From JBJXFE01 sp046153875 (GTDB lineage: Bacteria > Planctomycetota > Phycisphaerae > Phycisphaerales > UBA1924), in the NCBI GenBank assembly GCA_046153875.1, contig JBJXFE010000076.1, forward strand, positions 1 to 30,868: DNA of 30,868 nucleotides, in the 5' to 3' direction. This document shows positions 15,438-24,389 of this stretch, one piece after another. The notes beneath the pieces are model-generated. The model was not told the origin of the DNA and made no database searches. It saw only the letters and a list, made by a program, of their open reading frames with translations. Each line of letters opens with the position of its first letter. Positions within the stretch are counted from its first letter, which is position 1. The position numbers were made by a program, and so were the translations under genes.

Positions 15438-17771
15438 ATGCATCGTCGTGCCTTCGCGTCCGTGGCCGCGGTTATCGGGTCCGCCGCATTGTTCGGCTCC
15501 GCGTCGGGGCAGTGCTCGCCGCAGTGGCAGCCGGGCTCGGGAGTGCCGGGGATCGACGGGCTCGTCTTCGATGCCCGCTCGTGGGACCCGGACGGCCCCG
15601 GGCCCGCGCCGGCGTTGCTCATCGTCGCGGGGAACTACTCCCTGGCCGGCGCGGCGCTCGTCGAGGACGTCGCGTCGTGGAACGGGCTGGGGTGGTCGGC
15701 GGTCGGGGGCGGGATCGGGCTGAATGTCGCGCAGGAGGTGGCCGCGCTGGGAGTGTTTGGCGGTGAGTTGATCGCCGCGGGGGGCTTCGCCTCGGCGAAC
15801 GGGGGCGCGGTGGCGGTGAACAACATCGCCCGGTTCGACGGGGTTTCGTGGAAGGCGATCGGCGGCGGCTCGCCCGGCGGCGGGACGAACAGTTACGTCG
15901 CGGCGCTGGGGCAGTACAACGGTGAGCTGATCGCGGGCGGGTTCTTCAGCGCGGCGGGCGGGGCCCCGGCGAACCGCATCGCCCGCTGGAACGGCGCCGC
16001 GTGGGCGCCGCTCGGCACCGGCGTCGTCGGGGCCGTCACGGCGCTGGCCGAGTTCCAGGGTGAGCTGATCGCGGGCGGGTCGTTCTCGACGGCGGGGGGC
16101 GTGTCCGCGGGTCGCATCGCGCGATGGAACGGTGCGGTGTGGCAGCCGCTGGGCTTCGGTCTGGGCCAGGTCGGCTCGACGTCGGTGGCGCTGGAGGTGT
16201 ACAACGGCGCGTTGTACGCGGGCGGTTCGTTCTCGTCCGCGGGGCTCGTGGGCGCGAGCAACATCGCCCGTTGGGACGGCGCGGCATGGTCCGCGGTGGG
16301 TGCGGGGGCTCAGCAGGGGACGAACGGCGGCGTCTCGGCGCTGACGGTGCACGACGGCGAGCTGATCGTCGGCGGCGGGTTCACGAACGCGGGCGGCGTC
16401 GGGATCGGATCGGTCGCGCGGTGGAACGGGAGTGAGTGGAACGCCGTGGGCTCCGGTGTGGCGGCGTTTCTTCCTGTGGTGTCGGCGCTGTGCAGCCACG
16501 GGGGCGACCTGATCGCGGGCGGGCGGTTCGTCGAGGCGGGGACCGCCGCCGTGAACAACATCGCGGGCTGGCAGGGCCCGCTCGGGGGCGGCGGTGCGGG
16601 CTGGACGCCGCTCGGCGCCGGCTTCAACGACGGGATCGAGGCGCTCGAGTTCTTTCAGGGCGAGGTCGTCGCGGGGGGCGTGTTCACCGCCGTCGACGGC
16701 ATGAACACCGATCACCTGGCGCGCCGGGTGGGGCCCGGGTGGGTGCCGCTCAACGGCGGCGGGACCGACGGCAACGTGTTCGCGCTGAAGGTTCATGACG
16801 GCGCGCTGTTCGCGGGCGGGTTGTTCTCGGCCGCGGGCGGCGTGGCGGCGCCGCACCTGGCGCGGTACGACGGGGGCGCGTGGTCGGCGGTGGGCGGGCC
16901 CGGCGCGGGGCCGAACGGGATCGTGTTCGCGCTGGGCGAGTACGCGGGCGACCTGATCGCGGGCGGCGAGTTCAACGGGGTCGGCGGCGTCGGGGCCGAG
17001 CGGATCGCGCGCTGGGACGGGTCCGCGTGGCACCCGGTCGGATCGGGGCTGGCCGGCGGGGAGTTCTTCACCACGGTGAGCGCGCTCGGCGTGTACCAGG
17101 GCGAGCTCTACGCCGGCGGCGACTTCACGATCGCGGGTGGCGTGCCCGCGGCGCACATCGCGCGGTGGGACGGCGCACAGTGGCGCGCCGTCGGCGCGGG
17201 GATCACCGGGGCGAGCTTCCCGTGGGTCCACGCGATGGGTGTCTATCACGGCACGCTGTACGTCGGCGGGGAGTTTGAGGCCGCGGGCGGGCTGCCCGCG
17301 TCCAACCTGGCGCGATGGAACGGGACGGCGTGGAACGCCGTGGGGGGGGGCACGGCCCTGAGCGTGTCGTCGCTGTCGGCGCACGGGGATGATCTGATTG
17401 TCGGCGGGGCGCTCATGGCCCTGCCCGGCACGTCGATCGCGCGCTGGAATGACGGGGGCGGGGGATCGTGGCTGCCGATGGGCGCAGGGCTCGACAGCCT
17501 CCCGCGGGCGCTGCTCTCGCACGGCGACACGCTTTCCGTCGGCGGGTACTTCACGCGCTCCGGGCCGACGGTGACGACGTTCTACGCGGAGTGGGAGTGC
17601 TCGTGCTACCCCGACTGCTCGGGCGAGGGCGTGCTGAGCGTTGCGGATTTCGGGTGCTTCCAGGGGAAGTACGTGCTGGGCGATCCGTACGCCGACTGCA
17701 ACGGGAGCGGCACGCTCACCATTGCCGACTTCGGGTGCTTCCAGGGGAAGTTCGTGCTCGGGTGCCCGTGA
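15438..17771 (+). CDS. Secreted protein of fourteen WNG/WDG (kelch-like) repeats with GC-type dockerin
   Basis: An exported protein of 777 residues. GGAG (15428-15431) lies 6 bases before ATG 15438. The signal peptide ends GSASG, then Q. About fourteen tandem repeats of roughly 45-50 residues fill residues 50-720. Their pattern is L-x-x-[YF]-x-G-ELIAGG-[SF]-F-x-x-AGG, then IARW-[ND]-G-x-x-W-x-x-[VL]-G-x-G (for example GELYAGGDFTIAGG and HIARWDGAQWRAVG). They are the same kind as in the 282-1634 protein and suggest one or two beta-propellers. Residues 723-777 are the dockerin (first half DCSGEGVLSVAD). A run of nine G (17342-17350) lies within the repeats. The likely role is surface display or binding; no catalytic motif is seen. 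Confidence 0.88.
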   Translation: MHRRAFASVAAVIGSAALFGSASGQCSPQWQPGSGVPGIDGLVFDARSWDPDGPGPAPALLIVAGNYSLAGAALVEDVASWNGLGWSAVGGGIGLNVAQEVAALGVFGGELIAAGGFASANGGAVAVNNIARFDGVSWKAIGGGSPGGGTNSYVAALGQYNGELIAGGFFSAAGGAPANRIARWNGAAWAPLGTGVVGAVTALAEFQGELIAGGSFSTAGGVSAGRIARWNGAVWQPLGFGLGQVGSTSVALEVYNGALYAGGSFSSAGLVGASNIARWDGAAWSAVGAGAQQGTNGGVSALTVHDGELIVGGGFTNAGGVGIGSVARWNGSEWNAVGSGVAAFLPVVSALCSHGGDLIAGGRFVEAGTAAVNNIAGWQGPLGGGGAGWTPLGAGFNDGIEALEFFQGEVVAGGVFTAVDGMNTDHLARRVGPGWVPLNGGGTDGNVFALKVHDGALFAGGLFSAAGGVAAPHLARYDGGAWSAVGGPGAGPNGIVFALGEYAGDLIAGGEFNGVGGVGAERIARWDGSAWHPVGSGLAGGEFFTTVSALGVYQGELYAGGDFTIAGGVPAAHIARWDGAQWRAVGAGITGASFPWVHAMGVYHGTLYVGGEFEAAGGLPASNLARWNGTAWNAVGGGTALSVSSLSAHGDDLIVGGALMALPGTSIARWNDGGGGSWLPMGAGLDSLPRALLSHGDTLSVGGYFTRSGPTVTTFYAEWECSCYPDCSGEGVLSVADFGCFQGKYVLGDPYADCNGSGTLTIADFGCFQGKFVLGCP

Positions 17772-17853
17772 CGGTGAATTCTGCTGGCTTTCGGCGCGCC
17801 GTCTGGTAGGCTCCGACGGTGGGACTATGTGACGCGCCACGTCGGTGGGGCTA

Positions 17854-17885
17854 CCACGATCAGTCGCCGCGGCGACTGATCGTGG
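17854..17885. repeat. Perfect 32-bp palindrome
   Basis: CCACGATCAGTCGCCG is followed directly by its exact reverse complement, with no spacer. The stem can be extended outward imperfectly through CGCCAC (17835-17840) and GTGGCG (17889-17894). No T-tract follows. It lies in a gene-free 221-base stretch (17772-17992) that also holds a possible -10 (GGTAGGCT, 17805-17812), the inverted pair CAGGTG/CACCTG (17886-17891 and 17915-17920), and a decayed dockerin tail. Confidence 0.95.
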
Positions 17886-17919
17886 CAGGTGGCGGTTCGC
17901 GCCGGTGATCGGGTCACCT

Positions 17920-17955
17920 GCCTTCCAGCGAACGTACGTCCTCGTGTGCCCGTGA
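17920..17955 (+). pseudogene. Orphan, decayed 3' end of a GC-type dockerin gene
   Basis: The frame ending in TGA 17953-17955 reads AFQRTYVLVCP-stop, against the consensus CFQGKYVLGCP-stop of the ten intact modules. At DNA level 17922-17957 (CTTCCAG to CCCGTGACC) closely matches the end of the gene at 2935, including the bases after the stop. No start, signal peptide or upstream dockerin half precedes it. It is best read as what remains of a deleted or recombined dockerin gene. Confidence 0.7.
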
Positions 17956-17992
17956 CCGAAGCAGTCAAGCCGAGAGAGAGGGACGCACAACC

Positions 17993-19429
17993 ATGCGGAA
18001 CAACATCGTGCGTCGTCTGACGACCGGGTGCCTGGCGGCGGCGGCGGTGTGCCTGGTGGCGATCACCGGCGCGCCCGCCGCGGCACAGACCCAGCTCTGG
18101 ACGCGTCAGGCCGGCACGCCCGTCAATGACCAGGGCTACGGCGTGGCCGTGGACGCCGCGGGCAACGCGCACGTCTCCGGGTACACGAACGGCAGCCTCG
18201 GCGGGACCAATCTCGGCGGGTACGACTACTTCGTCGCCAAGTACGACGCGTCGGGCGCGCTGCTCTGGAGCCGACAGGGCGGCACCGCGTCGGACGAGAA
18301 CGGCTACGGCGTCGCGGTGGACGGCGCGGGCAACGTGTACGTCGGCGGCTACAGCGGCGGCAGCCTCGCCGCGCCCAACGCGGGGAGCAACGACATCATC
18401 CTGGCGAAGTACGATTCGTCCGGCGGGCTGCTCTGGACGCGCCAGTCCGGCACGGCGGGCACCGACCAGGGCTACGGCGTGGCCGCGGACAACGCGGGCA
18501 ACGCCTACGTCACCGGGTACTCCACCGGCAGCCTCGGCGCGCCCAACGCCGGGGGTTTTGACGCCGTGCTGCTCAAGTACGACGCGTCGGGGACGCTGCT
18601 CTGGACGCGCCAGGCCGGCACCGACGGCACCGACCTCGGCCTGGGCGTGGGCGTGGACATCGGGGGCAACGTGTATTTCGGTGGGTACACCGGCGGAGCA
18701 CTCGGCGGGCCCAGCGCGGGTGGCCTCGATGCCTACGTGATCAAGTACAACGCGTCGGGGACGCTGGTCTGGTCGCGCCAGACCGGGTCGGACAGCACGG
18801 ACATCGGCCTCAACCTGGCCGTGACCGCCGCGGGCCACGCGCACATCGCGGGCTACACGTTCGGCGACATGGGCGGGCCCCACGCCGGCGGCGGCGATCC
18901 CTTCATCGCCCGGTACGACGAGTCGGGTGTGCTGCTCTGGACGCGCCAGCCCGGCACGGCCGCGGCCGACCAGGCGTACGGCGTGGCGGTGGACGGCGCG
19001 GGCAACGCGTACCTCGCCGGGTTCACCGAGGGCGACTTCGCCGGGCCCAACGCGGGGTCCTACGACGCGTTCCTCGCCAAGTACAACGCGTCGGGCACAT
19101 CGCTCTGGACGCGCCAGACCGGCACGTCGGCCGAGGATCGGGGGATCGGCGTGGGCGTGCAGCCGTCGGGCGCCGCGTACATCACCGGCCCCACGTCCGG
19201 CAGCTTCGGCGGCCCCAACGCGGGGAGCGCCGACGTCTACCTGGCCAAGTTCGGCGTGGATTGCTACGCGGACTGCAACGCGAGCGGTTCGCTCACCGTC
19301 GCCGACTTCGGCTGCTTCCAGGGCAAGTACGTGCTGGGCGACCTGTACGCGGACTGCAACGCCAGCGGCACTCTGACCGTCGCGGACTTCGGGTGCTTCC
19401 AAGGGAAGTACGTGCTGGGGTGCCCGTGA
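17993..19429 (+). CDS. Secreted SBBP-repeat propeller protein with GC-type dockerin
   Basis: An exported protein of 478 residues. The signal peptide (basic MRNNIVRRLTTG, hydrophobic core, APAAAQ) follows GAGAGAGGGA near 17973. Seven tandem repeats of about 56 residues fill 32-420: LWTRQ-GT---DQGYGVAVD-AGN-YV-GYT-G-L-GPNAG--D-F-AKYDASG. This is the beta-propeller repeat called SBBP (PF06739). Seven copies fit a seven-bladed propeller. Residues 424-478 are the dockerin (starts CYADC). Sixty-two bases of its tail (19301-19362) are identical to the tail of the next gene, though the ectodomains are unrelated. The ligand is unknown. Confidence 0.9.
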   Translation: MRNNIVRRLTTGCLAAAAVCLVAITGAPAAAQTQLWTRQAGTPVNDQGYGVAVDAAGNAHVSGYTNGSLGGTNLGGYDYFVAKYDASGALLWSRQGGTASDENGYGVAVDGAGNVYVGGYSGGSLAAPNAGSNDIILAKYDSSGGLLWTRQSGTAGTDQGYGVAADNAGNAYVTGYSTGSLGAPNAGGFDAVLLKYDASGTLLWTRQAGTDGTDLGLGVGVDIGGNVYFGGYTGGALGGPSAGGLDAYVIKYNASGTLVWSRQTGSDSTDIGLNLAVTAAGHAHIAGYTFGDMGGPHAGGGDPFIARYDESGVLLWTRQPGTAAADQAYGVAVDGAGNAYLAGFTEGDFAGPNAGSYDAFLAKYNASGTSLWTRQTGTSAEDRGIGVGVQPSGAAYITGPTSGSFGGPNAGSADVYLAKFGVDCYADCNASGSLTVADFGCFQGKYVLGDLYADCNASGTLTVADFGCFQGKYVLGCP

Positions 19430-19534
19430 GGCAACGTGCGGGGAGCGACGGGTCGGACGCGGCCGCACCCGCGTTCCTGATCACTTGACACCCGCGGTAC
19501 ACTGCTCCCGACCCCGAACACCCGGAGAGCAGAG

Positions 19535-20491
19535 ATGATCCGCGATCTCGTAACGGCGGCCGCCACAGTCCTCGCAGCGTGCGCCGCGGCCGCGGGGCAG
19601 TCGTATTCCGCCGGGTTCGAGTCGCCCCCGTTCGCCGGCTCCGCGGGCGGCAGTTCGCTGACCTTCCAGGACGGCTGGTACAACCCCGTGACGGGCAGCG
19701 CCGACTGCCGCGTGTTCACGTACGCGGGCAATGCCTACGGCTTTGCGCCCAACCCCGGCGGCGCGGGCGGCGGCCAGTTCGCCGCGGGGCGCAGCGCCGG
19801 CGGGAGCGCCCCGGCCCGCGCCCAGCGCGACGCGCCCTTCACCGGCGGCGACTGGACCGTCTCGTGGGACATGGCCGTGCGCTATGACGGCGTGCTCCCC
19901 TCGGCGCCGAACCTCGGCTCGTTCTCGCTCCAGCCGCTGCCGGGGGCGCGCTCGTGGCAGACGCTCTTCAACTGGTTCAACATCACCACCGCCGCGTCGT
20001 GGCAGTGCTCCTTCGTGGTGTACAACGCCGCGGGCCTCGAGATCTCGCCGCCGATCGGCGTGCTGCCCAGCGCGGCCTGGGGCGGGCTCTCGCCCAACAC
20101 CTGGTACCGCGTGAGCGCGAGCTGGTCGTTCGCCACCAACCGCATTACCTCGCTCTCGATCACGAACCTGGCGACGGGCGCGACGACCACCGACACGCCG
20201 GCGGACTGGTACCTCGGCGGCGGCGCATCACCGGCCCTTCCGATGCCCGGCGCGTACCGCCTCTTCACCGGCGGCGCGATCGGGAACATGGTGGCGTGGG
20301 ACAACTTCTCGCTCAGCGCATCCTGCTACCCCGACTGCAATAGCAGCGGCTCGCTCACGGTGGCCGACTTCGGCTGCTTCCAGGGCAAGTACGTGCTGGG
20401 CGACCTGTACGCGGACTGCAACGCGAGCGGCGCCCTGACGGTCGCGGACTTCGGGTGCTTCCAGGGGAAGTACGTGCTCGGGTGCCCGTAG
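19535..20491 (+). CDS. Secreted jelly-roll-like protein with GC-type dockerin
   Basis: An exported protein of 318 residues. CGGAGAG near 19523 precedes ATG 19535. The signal peptide is MIRDLVTAAATVLAACAAAAG, then Q. The body (residues 22-262) has the layout of concanavalin/LamG-like beta-sandwiches found in planctomycetal exported proteins: GFESPPF, FQDGWYNPVTGSADCRVFTY, DWTVSWDMAVRYDG, WYRVSASWSFATNRITSLSI, GNMVAWDNFSLSA. This fold assignment is inferred from pattern only. Residues 264-318 are the dockerin. GGTACACT (19497-19504) could be an extended -10, about 30 bases before the start. The TAG stop is followed 19 bases later by the GTG of an AraC-type regulator, so they may be co-transcribed. 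Confidence 0.82.
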   Translation: MIRDLVTAAATVLAACAAAAGQSYSAGFESPPFAGSAGGSSLTFQDGWYNPVTGSADCRVFTYAGNAYGFAPNPGGAGGGQFAAGRSAGGSAPARAQRDAPFTGGDWTVSWDMAVRYDGVLPSAPNLGSFSLQPLPGARSWQTLFNWFNITTAASWQCSFVVYNAAGLEISPPIGVLPSAAWGGLSPNTWYRVSASWSFATNRITSLSITNLATGATTTDTPADWYLGGGASPALPMPGAYRLFTGGAIGNMVAWDNFSLSASCYPDCNSSGSLTVADFGCFQGKYVLGDLYADCNASGALTVADFGCFQGKYVLGCP

Positions 20492-20510
20492 GAAGAGACG
20501 AAGACACGGA

Positions 20511-21377
20511 GTGCCGGATTTGAGCGAGAGCGCGGACAGAGGGCGGGCGGAGTCGATCCTCAGCAGCGTGCGCGTGGGCGGTGCCGGTGGCGGCGCCGCA
20601 CGCGACGCGGGGTTCGAGATCCGTGACCTGGTGTACCGCGGCCGGGCGGAGTACCCGCGCCACGAGCACGACTACGCGAGCCTCTTCGTCATCCTCAGCG
20701 GGCGGGTGCGCGAGCAGTCGCGGCGCACGCCGGTGGACTGCGGCGCCGGGGCGGTGGGCTACATCCCGGCGGGCGCGGCCCATCGCAGCTCGTTCGGCGA
20801 GGCGCCGTCGCACGGACTGACGGTGGTTCTGAGGGACGACTGGCTGCGGCGCCTGTCGCGCCCCGGTGGCGGCCTGGGCGCGATGGACGAGCCGGGGTAC
20901 GCGCAGAATCCCCTGGTGTCCGCGGCCGCGTTCCGGTTGCACGCCGCGTGCCGCAGACAGGACTCGCTGCGGACCATCGCAACGGAAGAGGTGGTGCTGG
21001 AACTTCTCGCATGGGCGACGGGCGGATCGCCCGGCGCGGACGCGCCGCCCGCGCGCCCGCCGGAGTGGCTCGGGACGGTCACGGACCTCGTGCGCGACGC
21101 GGCCGCAGCCCCGCTCGTGCTGGCGGATGTCAGCGACGCGGCGGGCCGGCACCCGGCGCACGTGTGCCGCGCGTTCCGGGCCGCGATGGGGTGCTCGCTG
21201 ACGGAGTACGCCCAGATGATCCGGGTGCAGCAGGCGTGCGCCCTGATGCGGGCCGGGGATCGTCCCCTGGCCGTGATCGCCCTGGAGACGGGTTTCTACG
21301 ACCAGGCCCACTTCTCGCGGGTGTTCCGGCGGCACGTGGGCGTGACGCCCAGGGCGTACCGGGCGAGCTTCCGGTAG
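20511..21377 (+). CDS. AraC/XylS-family transcriptional regulator
   Basis: A protein of 288 residues. An N-terminal cupin-like sensor (about residues 35-110) has the pattern EYPRHEHDYASLFVILSGRV and GAVGYIPAGAAHR. The C-terminal AraC domain (about 185-288) has two helix-turn-helices: LADVSDAAGRHPAHVCRAFR with MGCSLTEYAQMIRVQQA, and PLAVIALETGFYDQAHFSRV with FRRHVGVTPRAYR. The second carries the conserved GF-DQ-HFSR-F motif. The start is GTG 20511; TTG 20520, 8 bases after GGAG (20508-20511), is a real alternative. It lies immediately behind a dockerin gene and before a large dockerin gene, so either could be a target. The inducer is unknown. It lacks any export signal. Confidence 0.92.
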   Translation: MPDLSESADRGRAESILSSVRVGGAGGGAARDAGFEIRDLVYRGRAEYPRHEHDYASLFVILSGRVREQSRRTPVDCGAGAVGYIPAGAAHRSSFGEAPSHGLTVVLRDDWLRRLSRPGGGLGAMDEPGYAQNPLVSAAAFRLHAACRRQDSLRTIATEEVVLELLAWATGGSPGADAPPARPPEWLGTVTDLVRDAAAAPLVLADVSDAAGRHPAHVCRAFRAAMGCSLTEYAQMIRVQQACALMRAGDRPLAVIALETGFYDQAHFSRVFRRHVGVTPRAYRASFR

Positions 21378-21538
21378 CCCGCCGCGACGCCCCGCGAACG
21401 CGCGCAAACCCCGTACAAGACGCACGCTTCTTCACGCGCCATACTCACCTTGCCGTTCGGACAGGGCGGGGCAACGGGGCGCGCAGGGGAGGCGGAGCAC
21501 CGGCGATCGGAGGGGTCGCCGGCGCGGAAGGGATCGCC

Positions 21539-24388
21539 ATGAACGCGACGGTCACGCGGCGTGGGATGGGGTTCGCGCTCGCGTCGGCGGCCGGGGTGGC
21601 GTTGAGCGTGATCGCGCCGGTGCACGGTCAGGTCTGGACCAACGGCGCGCAGAACAACCAGTGGAACACGCCGCAGAACTGGAACCCGCAGGGGGTGCCG
21701 GGGGCGCAGGCCAACGTCACGGTGCCGGGGGGATTTCCCCCGGTGGTCATCCAGGGCGGGGCGACGGTGGCGTCGGTGAACGCGCTGGGTCCGCTGAATC
21801 TGGTCAACAGCGCGCTGACGGTCACGGCCGCCTCTACCGTGAAGGACTTCACGGTGGGGAACGCCCAGGTGGTCACCGGTGGGCTCTTCTCGATCACCGG
21901 GACGAGCACGATCCAGTCGGGCTTCTCGTGGGTCGTCACCGCGGGCGGGAGCTACAAGAACACGGGGACGATGACGGTGCTGGCTCTCCCGTTGCTCGGC
22001 GTGACGTGGCAGAACACGGGCACGATGAAGATCGACGGGGGCCTGGGGCTGGGCTCCACGTGCACGCTGACCAACAACGGCATCGTCGATCTGATGAACG
22101 ACGGGAGCATCACGTCCGGCGGGCTGTTCAAGAACGAGGACACAGTCACGAAGAGCGGGGGTCAGTCGTCCACGTTCGGGGCGCGGCTCGCGAACACGGG
22201 GACCGTGGCGATTCAGGAGGGGACGATGGTGGTGTCCGGGGCGGCGGACCTCACCGGCGGCTCCGTCTTCGTGCTCCCGCCGGGCGTGCTGCGGTTCGGG
22301 CACCCGAGCGGTGCGCCGCACCAGTTCAACGGGATATCGGTGGTGACCGGCGGGGGGAACGTCGAGTTCGAGACGGCGAGCGGATCGCCCCCTGCGATCC
22401 AGGTGCTGCAGGAGGTGACGTTCGACGTTTCGGGGACGAACGGGCTCCACCTGAAGACGGGCAACCTGCTTCTGAACAGCTTCATGCGGAACGCCGGCCG
22501 GGTGACGTGCAACGTCTACACCATGCAGGGCTCCGGAGAGTTCCACAACCAGTCGGGGGCCGTGTTCAACATCGTCCCGACCGGCGGGCTGGGCCTCCAA
22601 CAGGGGGCAATCTTCGCGAACAAGGGAACCCTGAACATGGAGGCGAGCGTCAGCATCGGCGCCGCAACGTTCGTGAACGAGGCGGGCGGGCAGGTCGAGT
22701 GGAAAGCGCAGAACTTCCAGGGCAGCCCCTTGACCGGGGCGGTGAGGAACCGCGGGACGATCCGCAAGCCGAGCGGTACGGGGCAGGTGGGCGTGGACTA
22801 TGACCAGAGCGAGGGGGGCAAGCTCGAGATGCAGGGCGGCGACGTCACGCTGACGGCGGGCGGGGACTGGGGCGGCGGGGGCGGGAAGTTCGATCTGGCG
22901 GCCGCCGGCGCCGTGCTCGCGCTGGCGGGCGGGACGCCGTTCGTGGTCTCCGGGGGAACGCACGAGTTCACCGGCATCGGGCGGGGCGTGCTGGGTGCGA
23001 ACTGCACGCTGCGGGTGGACGGCGGGGCGCTGACTCTGTCGCTGGCCACGAATCCGCCGACGTTCACGACGGGATTCCGGCTGATCGGCGGGCTGCTGGG
23101 CGGGCCGGGGCTCATCAAGAACACGCAGGATTTCTTCTGGGAGGGCGGGACGATCGGTCTGAACAACGAGGCCGACTTCCGGAATGAACGGAAGGTGTAC
23201 CTGACCAACGGGATACTGCGCGGGCTGTTCACAAACCAGGCCGCCGGCGAGGTGGAGCACAAGAGCAACCTGTCCATCCACACGCCGGGCAAGGCGGTCA
23301 ACGACGGGAGTTGGTTCCTGACACCCCCCGCCAACGTCGGTGTGCTTATGGGGAACGGGGGTGTGTTCCGGAACAACGGCAACTTCGTGCACATCCCGCC
23401 GCAGGCGCAATCGGCGTCCGTGAGCATCCTGTTCGACAACCCGGGGCACGTACTGGTGGTGCGGGGCACGCTGCAGTTCAACGGGCCGGTGGTCCAGGTC
23501 GTGAACGGGGCGCTCACGGGCGGCACCTGGGAGGTCTTCCCCGGCGCGACGCTCATCCTCCCCCCGCCGCTCACGAAAATCACGACCGGCGCGCGCGTCA
23601 TCGGAGCGCACACGGGTCAGCAGGGCGTGCAGGGGCTGCCGAATGTGAGCGAGATTTCGAATGGCGGCACATTGGAGGTCAACGGCGACATCACGTTCAA
23701 CGGACAGGTGAACGTCCTCAACGGCGGGAAGCTGCTCGTGTGCGCGCCCGCGAAAGCGACCGTGCCGCAGCGGCTCTACGCCGGCTGGATGGCGGGCACG
23801 CGCGTCGAGCAGAAGTCGCGGGGCGAGGGGCCGCAGGAGCCGCGGATTGTGGCGGCGGTCTTCGAGAACGGCGCGATCGCCGCCCCGGGCGGCGCGGACC
23901 AGGCCGGGCCCTTCAACCTCACCGGGATGTACCAGCAGACGGCGGACGGAATCCTCGAGATCGAGATCGGCGGGCTCGCGCCGGTGAACGGCCACGACCG
24001 CATGGACGTGACCGGCAGCGCCGTGCTGGGCGGGATGCTGGACCTGTCGCTGCTCGCCGGCTTCACGCCGGAGACGGGGCAGTCGTTCACGGTCCTCACC
24101 GCGACGGGCGGGATCAGCGGCCAGTTCGCGTCCGTGAACCAGCCGGCGAACATGCCCGCCGGGCTGGTCTTCAGCGTGGTGTACGCGGGGGACGCGGTGT
24201 CGGTGGTGGTCGGCGACTCGTGCTACCCGGACTGCAACGACAGCGGCACCCTCACCGTCGCGGACTTCGGGTGTTTCCAGAGCAGGTACGTGCTGGGGGA
24301 TCTGTACGCCGACTGCAACGCGAGCGGCACGATGACGGTCGCGGACTTCGGGTGCTTCCAGGGCAAGTACGTCTTGGGGTGCCCGTAG
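21539..24388 (+). CDS. Large secreted right-handed-repeat protein with GC-type dockerin (paralogue A)
   Basis: An exported protein of 949 residues. GGAAGGGA near 21526 precedes the ATG. The signal peptide ends APVHG, then Q. The mature N-terminus (VWTNGAQNNQWNTPQNWNP) is a planctomycetal start motif also seen in the 27906 gene. Then come many short repeats rich in NTGT, N-G and GG-F (KNTGTMTV, QNTGTMKIDGG, FVNEAGGQVEW), suggesting a beta-solenoid. Before the dockerin is a conserved block of about 100 residues: PGGADQAGPFNLTG, LEIEIGGLAPVNGHDRMDV, LGGMLDLSLLAGF, FTVLTATGGISGQF. Residues 895-949 are the dockerin (QSRY in the first half). A possible longer in-frame start upstream would lose the signal peptide and was not used. 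The likely role is an adhesin or surface-layer component. Confidence 0.85.
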   Translation: MNATVTRRGMGFALASAAGVALSVIAPVHGQVWTNGAQNNQWNTPQNWNPQGVPGAQANVTVPGGFPPVVIQGGATVASVNALGPLNLVNSALTVTAASTVKDFTVGNAQVVTGGLFSITGTSTIQSGFSWVVTAGGSYKNTGTMTVLALPLLGVTWQNTGTMKIDGGLGLGSTCTLTNNGIVDLMNDGSITSGGLFKNEDTVTKSGGQSSTFGARLANTGTVAIQEGTMVVSGAADLTGGSVFVLPPGVLRFGHPSGAPHQFNGISVVTGGGNVEFETASGSPPAIQVLQEVTFDVSGTNGLHLKTGNLLLNSFMRNAGRVTCNVYTMQGSGEFHNQSGAVFNIVPTGGLGLQQGAIFANKGTLNMEASVSIGAATFVNEAGGQVEWKAQNFQGSPLTGAVRNRGTIRKPSGTGQVGVDYDQSEGGKLEMQGGDVTLTAGGDWGGGGGKFDLAAAGAVLALAGGTPFVVSGGTHEFTGIGRGVLGANCTLRVDGGALTLSLATNPPTFTTGFRLIGGLLGGPGLIKNTQDFFWEGGTIGLNNEADFRNERKVYLTNGILRGLFTNQAAGEVEHKSNLSIHTPGKAVNDGSWFLTPPANVGVLMGNGGVFRNNGNFVHIPPQAQSASVSILFDNPGHVLVVRGTLQFNGPVVQVVNGALTGGTWEVFPGATLILPPPLTKITTGARVIGAHTGQQGVQGLPNVSEISNGGTLEVNGDITFNGQVNVLNGGKLLVCAPAKATVPQRLYAGWMAGTRVEQKSRGEGPQEPRIVAAVFENGAIAAPGGADQAGPFNLTGMYQQTADGILEIEIGGLAPVNGHDRMDVTGSAVLGGMLDLSLLAGFTPETGQSFTVLTATGGISGQFASVNQPANMPAGLVFSVVYAGDAVSVVVGDSCYPDCNDSGTLTVADFGCFQSRYVLGDLYADCNASGTMTVADFGCFQGKYVLGCP

Positions 24389-24389
24389 G

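Noticed and set aside
19485..19490. Perfect TTGACA box upstream of the jelly-roll gene.
   Set aside because: The nearest good -10 (TACACT at 19499) is only 8 bases away, and nothing resembling a -10 lies 16-18 bases downstream, so it was not called as a -35.
20948..21538. Long in-frame extension upstream of the solenoid gene at 21539.
   Set aside because: It overlaps the AraC gene in another frame and would bury a clear signal peptide. ATG 21539 has its own ribosome site.
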